10,040 nucleotides of DNA, from the NCBI GenBank assembly GCA_026394695.1, contig JAPKXT010000039.1, positions 1 to 10,040 of the forward strand. Reading direction: 5' to 3'. The stretch's first letter is position 1; the number at the start of each line of letters is the position of its first letter. The notes beneath the pieces were generated by a model, which did no database searches, was not told the origin of the DNA, and saw only the letters and a list, made by a program, of their open reading frames with translations. A program made the position numbers and the translations under genes. This document shows positions 6,733 to 10,040 of the stretch, one piece after another. Source of the stretch: Methanoregula sp. GTDB taxonomy: Archaea > Halobacteriota > Methanomicrobia > Methanomicrobiales > Methanospirillaceae.

Positions 6733-7959
6733 ATGAGTACAGGAATGCTGAAGATAGAGTGGGCTGCGCAGTATATGCCGGTCCTCGCCGCCATAAAAAA
6801 ACAGTTCGAGAAGGAGAAACCGTTTGCCGGTATGACGATTGGCATGGCACTCCATGTTGAGGCAAAGACCGCAAACCTTGTATCCACACTTGCTGCCGGG
6901 GGGGCTGAAGTGCATATCACCGGGTGCAATCCGCTCTCCACACAGGATGATGTTGCAGAAGCCCTCAACTCGTTTAAGAACGTTCATTGCTATGCAAAAC
7001 GAGCCTGCTCTGTCGAAGAATACTACGCAGCGATTGATCTCGTGCTGGATGCAAAGCCGGTCATTACCATCGATGACGGGATGGACCTCATCCATTACAT
7101 CCACACGAAGCGCCGCGATCTCATCGAGAAGGTGATCGGTGGCTGCGAAGAGACCACGACAGGCATCCACCGCCTCCGGTCGATGGCAGCGGAAGGAAAA
7201 CTCAAGTTTCCCGTTGTCGCAGTCAACGATACGCCGATGAAACGCTTCTTTGATAATGTTCATGGAACCGGGGAGAGTGCCCTCACCTCGATTATGATCA
7301 CCACGAACACCCTGATTGCCGGAAAGTATGTTGTCGTCGCTGGTTACGGCTATTGCGGCCGAGGCCTGGCAAAGAAGGCGCATGGGTTTGGCGCCAAGGT
7401 TATCGTCACTGAGATTGACCCGCGCCGGGCGCTCGAGGCACATATGGATGGTTATCATGTCATGACCATGGACCAGGCGGCCAGACTGGGAGACATCTTC
7501 ATCACGACAACCGGCAATGTTGGCGTAATTGACAAGAAGCACTTCAAAAACTTAAAAGAGGGTGCAATACTCTCAAATGCCGGGCATTTTAACGTCGAGA
7601 TAGATATCGCGTGGCTCCGCAAACACGCAGAAAAGGTTATCCAGCGTGACGGAATCGAAACCTTCTTTGTGAATGGAAAAGCGGTCCATGTCCTCGCCGA
7701 GGGAAGACTTGTCAACCTTGCTACACCCAAGGGAATGGGACACCCGATTGAAGTAATGGACTTGAGTTTCGCCCTGCAGGCGCTCTGCGCCCTGTACATC
7801 GCAAAGAATGGCAGGAAACTCAAAGGCGGGGTCTACGAAGTTCCGGCAGAGATCGACGAGCAGGTCGCAAACCTCAAACTCGCCTCGCTTGGTCTCTCCA
7901 TCGATACGATGAGCAGTGAGCAGAAGAAATATCTCTGCAGCTGGGATATAGGCACGTAA
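6733..7959 (+). CDS. ahcY: AhcY family: S-adenosyl- (probably S-inosyl-) homocysteine hydrolase
   Basis: A 408-residue NAD-dependent hydrolase that removes the homocysteine product of SAM-dependent methylation. By eye-alignment to the human enzyme the catalytic set is kept: Lys170 and Asp174 (human K186, D190), Asn175 (N191), His285 in NAGHFNVEID (H301) and His337 in GMGHPIEVM (H353). The Rossmann motif is GYGYCGRG (204-211). Two purine-contact positions differ: human H55-x-T57-x-E59-T60 is here H41-x-E43-x-K45-T46. Human C195 is T179, and the C-terminal tail with K426/Y430 is absent, as in the shorter archaeal/thermophile group. In Methanocaldococcus jannaschii the AhcY homologue is reported to act on S-inosylhomocysteine after deamination of SAH, and the Glu-to-Lys change fits that substrate. 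The start is set by an SD. The family is certain; substrate preference is inference. Confidence 0.95.
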   Translation: MSTGMLKIEWAAQYMPVLAAIKKQFEKEKPFAGMTIGMALHVEAKTANLVSTLAAGGAEVHITGCNPLSTQDDVAEALNSFKNVHCYAKRACSVEEYYAAIDLVLDAKPVITIDDGMDLIHYIHTKRRDLIEKVIGGCEETTTGIHRLRSMAAEGKLKFPVVAVNDTPMKRFFDNVHGTGESALTSIMITTNTLIAGKYVVVAGYGYCGRGLAKKAHGFGAKVIVTEIDPRRALEAHMDGYHVMTMDQAARLGDIFITTTGNVGVIDKKHFKNLKEGAILSNAGHFNVEIDIAWLRKHAEKVIQRDGIETFFVNGKAVHVLAEGRLVNLATPKGMGHPIEVMDLSFALQALCALYIAKNGRKLKGGVYEVPAEIDEQVANLKLASLGLSIDTMSSEQKKYLCSWDIGT

Positions 7960-7968
7960 AATTCTTAA

Positions 7969-7986
7969 AAATTTAGATTCTTTTTT
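7969..7986 (+). terminator. T-rich archaeal terminator after ahcY
   Basis: About 10-27 bases after the ahcY stop, an AT-rich stretch ends in TTCTTTTTT (7978-7986). Oligo-T runs of this kind are the usual intrinsic termination signal for archaeal RNA polymerase. Confidence 0.6.
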
Positions 7987-8066
7987 CGTTGTCATTCGTG
8001 ATAAACCGTAATTGCGCCGATCTCTAAAAAAACTGCAGGATTGGGACCTTTTACTCTTGGGCAGTC

Positions 8067-8112
8067 CTGTTTCCGGAACAGCGCTGGGTTCTGCCTTTGT
8101 ATCCACCAGCGC
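8067..8112. repeat. Adjacent inverted repeats in the gap
   Basis: CTGTT (8067-8071) pairs with AACAG (8077-8081) around TCCGG. It abuts GCGCTGG (8081-8087), which pairs exactly with CCAGCGC (8106-8112) across an 18-nt loop. No associated gene is apparent. Confidence 0.5.
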
Positions 8113-8310
8113 CGGATCATAAAAGTGCCCCTTTTAAGCAGCATACCAACAGCCTCGGAAATCAGGATTGTCGTGAGCGGGACCCCGGCTGTGGGCAGTG
8201 AGGCAGGTAAGACATTGGTCTACTCAGTAACGGGGAATTAATCGTCGCGATAACGGGTTTTCAGGGGTGGAAAAGCATCCCTGCTTTGCCAAGATTCGGT
8301 TAATTCAGGA

Positions 8311-8367
8311 CAAAGAAAAAGAACATCCTCCTGAACCGCCGCGGGGGCGCCCCGTCAGGGGCGGCGG
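8311..8367 (-). terminator. GC-rich hairpin plus T-run, read on the minus strand
   Basis: CCGCC (8336-8340) pairs with GGCGG (8363-8367), and GCCCC (8349-8353) with GGGGC (8358-8362) around GTCA, with an 8-nt one-sided bulge between the stems. Read on the minus strand the hairpin is followed by a T-rich run (complement of 8311-8323), so it could act as a backup terminator for ogg. No T-run follows it on the plus strand. Confidence 0.45.
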
Positions 8368-8385
8368 AATGCTCATCATCATCAT

Positions 8386-8398
8386 AAAAAATTGAAAA
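8386..8398 (-). terminator. T-rich terminator after ogg
   Basis: On the minus strand, 25-37 bases past the ogg stop, two T-runs (complements of A-tracts 8386-8391 and 8395-8398) form a typical archaeal oligo-T stop signal. Confidence 0.55.
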
Positions 8399-8422
8399 CC
8401 CCCACTCTGAAATAATTCGAAC

Positions 8423-9271
8423 TCACCCTTCCCTCGCTGCATACAAATATTCCTGCGCGTACCCGCAGTATTTCCCGAAATGATGTCGTGCGAAAGTGCG
8501 GATCGTATCATACTCACGTATGGTCAATGGTGTGTCGCCGGGAAGGTCAGGAAGGTAGTGTTCCCGCATGATCCGGCGTATCCAGACGTCCACCGGAAAT
8601 GATTCGTACCTCTGGAAGGCAAAGAGAAGGATGCAGTCGGCAGCTTTCGGGCCTATACCCTTCAGTTTCATCAGTTCTTTGCGGGCATCTCCGTACGGGA
8701 GCTGGTCGATCGTCTCTTCCCAGCATTTCTCATCAGTGACCGAACAGGATGTGTCAAAGATATAGGGCTGGCGGTAGCCCAACCGGCATTCCGTCAGCCC
8801 ATCAAGCCCCCTGCACGCGATTGATGAGGGTTCAGGGAATGCAAAATACGTTCTCCCTTCGAATTCGAGTGCTTTGCCGAACCGCTCAGCAATAGAGGCA
8901 ATTCTGCGACGGATAGTCGGGATATTCGAATTCGTCGAGCAGATGTAAGAGATGAGGCACTCCCATTTCGGCTGCCTGATCAAGCGTAATCCGGCACGTT
9001 GAGTGATTGCGGTGTGAATGAAGGGATCGTGATCGATGGATTTGATGATAGGCAGGAGGTCCACATCAAGGGAAAAATATTTTTTAATAAACGATCCGGG
9101 TGCCCCGTTAAATGTGAGCTGCGTCCCATCCTGCCGTATCCTGATGACACGCACGCCAACGACCCCATACCACCATCCATCATCTGTGCGATCCCATCGG
9201 AACACCTGACCACAACTAAGTGTCCTGTCGAGCGAGAATTGCTGGTCAGCAGAGATGGTGATCGTTGGCAT
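8423..9271 (-). CDS. ogg: 8-oxoguanine DNA glycosylase/AP lyase, OGG1 type
   Basis: A 282-residue bifunctional glycosylase that removes 8-oxoguanine from DNA. It has the full OGG1 layout: an N-terminal OGG_N-like domain (about 8-105, with the LSCGQVFRW block at 18-26) and a helix-hairpin-helix GPD domain. The hairpin is LKGIGPKAADC (203-213) with catalytic Lys209 and, 19 residues on, Asp228 in PVDVW; human OGG1 has the same spacing (K249, D268). Counterparts of G42 (G21), N149 (N114), Y203/R204 (Y166/R167), C253 (C213) and Q315 (Q273) are present by eye-alignment, while R154 is Thr119, H270 is Trp230 and F319 is Tyr277. This separates it from the shorter OGG2 and from AGOG. The ATG at 9271 gives the expected N-terminus; no SD is present. 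It reads divergently from the 109-residue gene at 9451. Confidence 0.93.
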   Translation of the reverse strand: MPTITISADQQFSLDRTLSCGQVFRWDRTDDGWWYGVVGVRVIRIRQDGTQLTFNGAPGSFIKKYFSLDVDLLPIIKSIDHDPFIHTAITQRAGLRLIRQPKWECLISYICSTNSNIPTIRRRIASIAERFGKALEFEGRTYFAFPEPSSIACRGLDGLTECRLGYRQPYIFDTSCSVTDEKCWEETIDQLPYGDARKELMKLKGIGPKAADCILLFAFQRYESFPVDVWIRRIMREHYLPDLPGDTPLTIREYDTIRTFARHHFGKYCGYAQEYLYAAREG

Positions 9272-9336
9272 GGTACATGCAATTGTCAGAAGATCTGGTA
9301 TTCAACGTATTGAAAGGATATCCGGAATTTGTGTTT

Positions 9337-9346
9337 GGTTATATGC
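9337..9346 (-). promoter_or_regulatory. Candidate TATA box for ogg
   Basis: On the minus strand GCATATAACC lies about 66-75 bases before the ogg ATG. With normal spacing this gives a leader of roughly 45 bases. No purine-rich BRE is obvious, so the call is tentative. Confidence 0.35.
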
Positions 9347-9422
9347 AGGAACTCTGTTTTTCAGGTGCGTAAAAAAATGTGCCCCGGATAAAAGGTTACT
9401 TTCGCATCATAACGAATAGCCT

Positions 9423-9436
9423 TTTAATATATAAAT
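9423..9436 (+). promoter_or_regulatory. Strong TATA box, leaderless promoter
   Basis: TTTAATATATAAAT, preceded by a purine-containing BRE-like CGAATAG (9413-9419), is centred about 21-24 bases before the ATG at 9451. This places the transcription start at the start codon. It is the best promoter match in the window and argues against any upstream extension of the following gene. Confidence 0.7.
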
Positions 9437-9450
9437 CAATAGTTCTTTTT

Positions 9451-9780
9451 ATGGAATTATCGCAAACGCTCAAAACATTTATCGAAGAAGGACAGGATTG
9501 GGAGCGAAAAAACACCTCGGTAAAAGGTGTTTCCATCATCAGACTTCCGGCGACAAAGAACCGGCCAGCCTCTCTTGCCATCGACATAAACCCGATCGGT
9601 GAGCACGGTCTTCCCATGAAGAAAAAAGGGATTATGATCATGAATGCCACAGAACTTGCCGCATTCAGGGCAACATTCACCAATGAAAAAATCGATGGTC
9701 TGATCAAGGCGCTTGAAGAGGTCCTTCCCGAACGTAAAGCAGCTGCAAAGACCTCAAAGATAGATGTTGTCCAGATCTGA
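9451..9780 (+). CDS. Small cytoplasmic protein of unknown function (109 aa)
   Basis: A 109-residue soluble protein that I do not recognise with certainty. An N-terminal helix (about 4-20, with IEEGQDWERK) is followed by a strand (GVSIIRLPAT, 26-35), a KNRPAS turn, a second strand pair (SLAIDINP, 41-48, and KKKGIMIMN, 57-65), then a long amphipathic helix (about 66-92) and a Lys/Ala-rich tail. The order of strands, a basic KKKG-type turn and a following helix loosely recalls the PC4/p15 single-strand DNA-binding fold; this is resemblance only. There is no signal peptide, TM segment or cysteine. The ATG lies at the expected transcription start behind a strong TATA box, so the mRNA is probably leaderless and well expressed. 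An in-frame GTG at 9379 would translate the promoter and is rejected. The lipoprotein gene follows 56 bases after the stop. Confidence 0.8.
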   Translation: MELSQTLKTFIEEGQDWERKNTSVKGVSIIRLPATKNRPASLAIDINPIGEHGLPMKKKGIMIMNATELAAFRATFTNEKIDGLIKALEEVLPERKAAAKTSKIDVVQI

Positions 9781-9798
9781 CAAGGACAATTTCTATTG

Positions 9799-9808
9799 GA
9801 TTTTAAAA
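9799..9808 (+). promoter_or_regulatory. Possible TATA box for the lipoprotein gene
   Basis: GATTTTAAAA is centred about 33 bases before the ATG at 9837, which would give a leader of only a few bases. It is a modest match. Confidence 0.3.
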
Positions 9809-9836
9809 CGGGGGGATTATTATCGGGAAAAGGTGG

Positions 9837-10040
9837 ATGATATGCATATTTTTAATCATCGCCGCAGTATTGGTGACCGGCTGTCTTGGATCCAAGACGA
9901 CACCGGGACCAAACCCCAAGGTACCTGAAGTTTGGGTTGATTATTTCCGGAGTGGGGGCATTGCGGGATTTAATGACCGGCTGGTCATTTTTGACAACGG
10001 AATCGCCCTGGTATCAAGCAAAACCATCAACAGCGAGGTT
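9837..10040 (+). CDS. Partial lipoprotein, start only, function unknown
   Basis: 68 residues are visible and the frame is open at the window edge. A hydrophobic segment (2-14) ends in a lipobox VTGC with Cys16, predicting export, diacylglyceryl attachment and anchoring on the outer face of the membrane. A Thr/Pro-rich linker (19-30) leads to a strand-like region with RSGGIAGF (38-45) and LVIFDNG (49-55). The RSGG-x-AG signature recalls the N-terminus of emfourin, a small inhibitor of M4 metalloproteases, but this is resemblance by eye. The ATG gives a signal peptide without basic residues. Reading back through IIIGKRW adds Lys and Arg and meets GGGGGG (9810-9815) 6 bases before an ATC at 9822, so a rare non-AUG start is possible. 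It may be co-transcribed with the gene before it. Confidence 0.65.
   Translation, partial: MICIFLIIAAVLVTGCLGSKTTPGPNPKVPEVWVDYFRSGGIAGFNDRLVIFDNGIALVSSKTINSEV

Larger units (their letters stand above)
7960..8422. other. Long non-coding gap between convergent genes
   Basis: 463 bases between the ends of ahcY and ogg, unusually long for this gene-dense window. No convincing gene is seen. It contains the ahcY terminator, a hairpin CTGTT/AACAG (8067-8071/8077-8081), a 7-bp inverted repeat GCGCTGG/CCAGCGC (8081-8087/8106-8112), a perfect 6-bp hairpin AAAGCA/TGCTTT (8272-8277/8282-8287), a GC-rich hairpin (8336-8367), a (CAT)4 run (8374-8385) and T-runs on the minus strand after ogg. A 66-codon open frame (8041-8241, TTG start) ends in a segment that loosely resembles a beta-rich extracellular protein (EIRIVVSGTPAVGS) and could be a gene remnant. 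Confidence 0.5.

Noticed and set aside
6640..7542. Minus-strand frame of 300 codons opposite ahcY
   Set aside because: It is antisense to conserved AhcY sequence and shows no family features.
8310..8386. C/D box guide RNA on the minus strand
   Set aside because: An ATGATGA box followed 14 bases later by CTGA looks suggestive, but there is no C' box, no well-placed second D box and no terminal stem. The C box match comes from a (CAT)4 run.
8305..8517. Minus-strand 70-codon frame overlapping the ogg 3' end
   Set aside because: It is out of frame with ogg and made of hairpin and repeat sequence; no domain is visible.
9379..9450. GTG start extending the 109-residue protein
   Set aside because: The extension would translate the strong TATA box, and the ATG is at the expected transcription start.
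1..10040. CRISPR array, tRNA or rRNA genes, insertion sequence, attachment site, toxin-antitoxin or defence system
   Set aside because: No regularly spaced repeats, cloverleaf-forming segments, transposase motifs, flanking direct repeats or defence-type domains were seen.

Overview
The window looks like chromosomal DNA of a euryarchaeon, most likely a methanogen of the Methanomicrobiales (Methanoregula-like). The reasons are a two-unit euryarchaeal tRNA-splicing endonuclease, archaeal-type TrpRS and PheRS subunits, a short archaeal-type AhcY homologue, TATA-type promoter signals with very short or absent leaders, and tightly packed genes. Genus-level placement is inference. No rRNA, tRNA, CRISPR array, insertion sequence or attachment site was seen.

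Layout: (1) 42-305 (+), a small zinc-ribbon membrane protein. (2) 440-5788 (+), a compact translation operon endA-trpS-pheS-pheT. It covers tRNA intron removal, tryptophanyl-tRNA synthesis and both phenylalanyl-tRNA synthetase subunits, with junctions of 9 nt, 1 nt and a 1-nt overlap. (3) 5757-6563 (-), hisF, whose 3' end overlaps the 3' end of pheT by 32 bp. (4) 6564-6732, a divergent regulatory region with a structured ahcY leader. (5) 6733-7959 (+), an AhcY-family hydrolase whose purine-contact residues suggest S-inosylhomocysteine as substrate. (6) 7960-8422, a 463-bp non-coding gap between convergent genes, with several inverted repeats and T-rich terminators. (7) 8423-9271 (-), an OGG1-type 8-oxoguanine DNA glycosylase. 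(8) 9451-9780 (+), a 109-aa conserved-looking protein of unknown function behind a strong TATA box and probably leaderless. (9) 9837-end (+), the start of a lipoprotein that runs off the window.

Most of the window is ordinary core metabolism and information processing. I do not see a clear new multi-gene system. The observations most worth following are a four-cysteine array in TrpRS matching the [4Fe-4S] motif of Thermotoga TrpRS, the Glu/Lys purine-pocket swap in AhcY, mutually exclusive hairpins in the ahcY leader, and a lipoprotein whose mature N-terminus resembles the emfourin protease-inhibitor motif.
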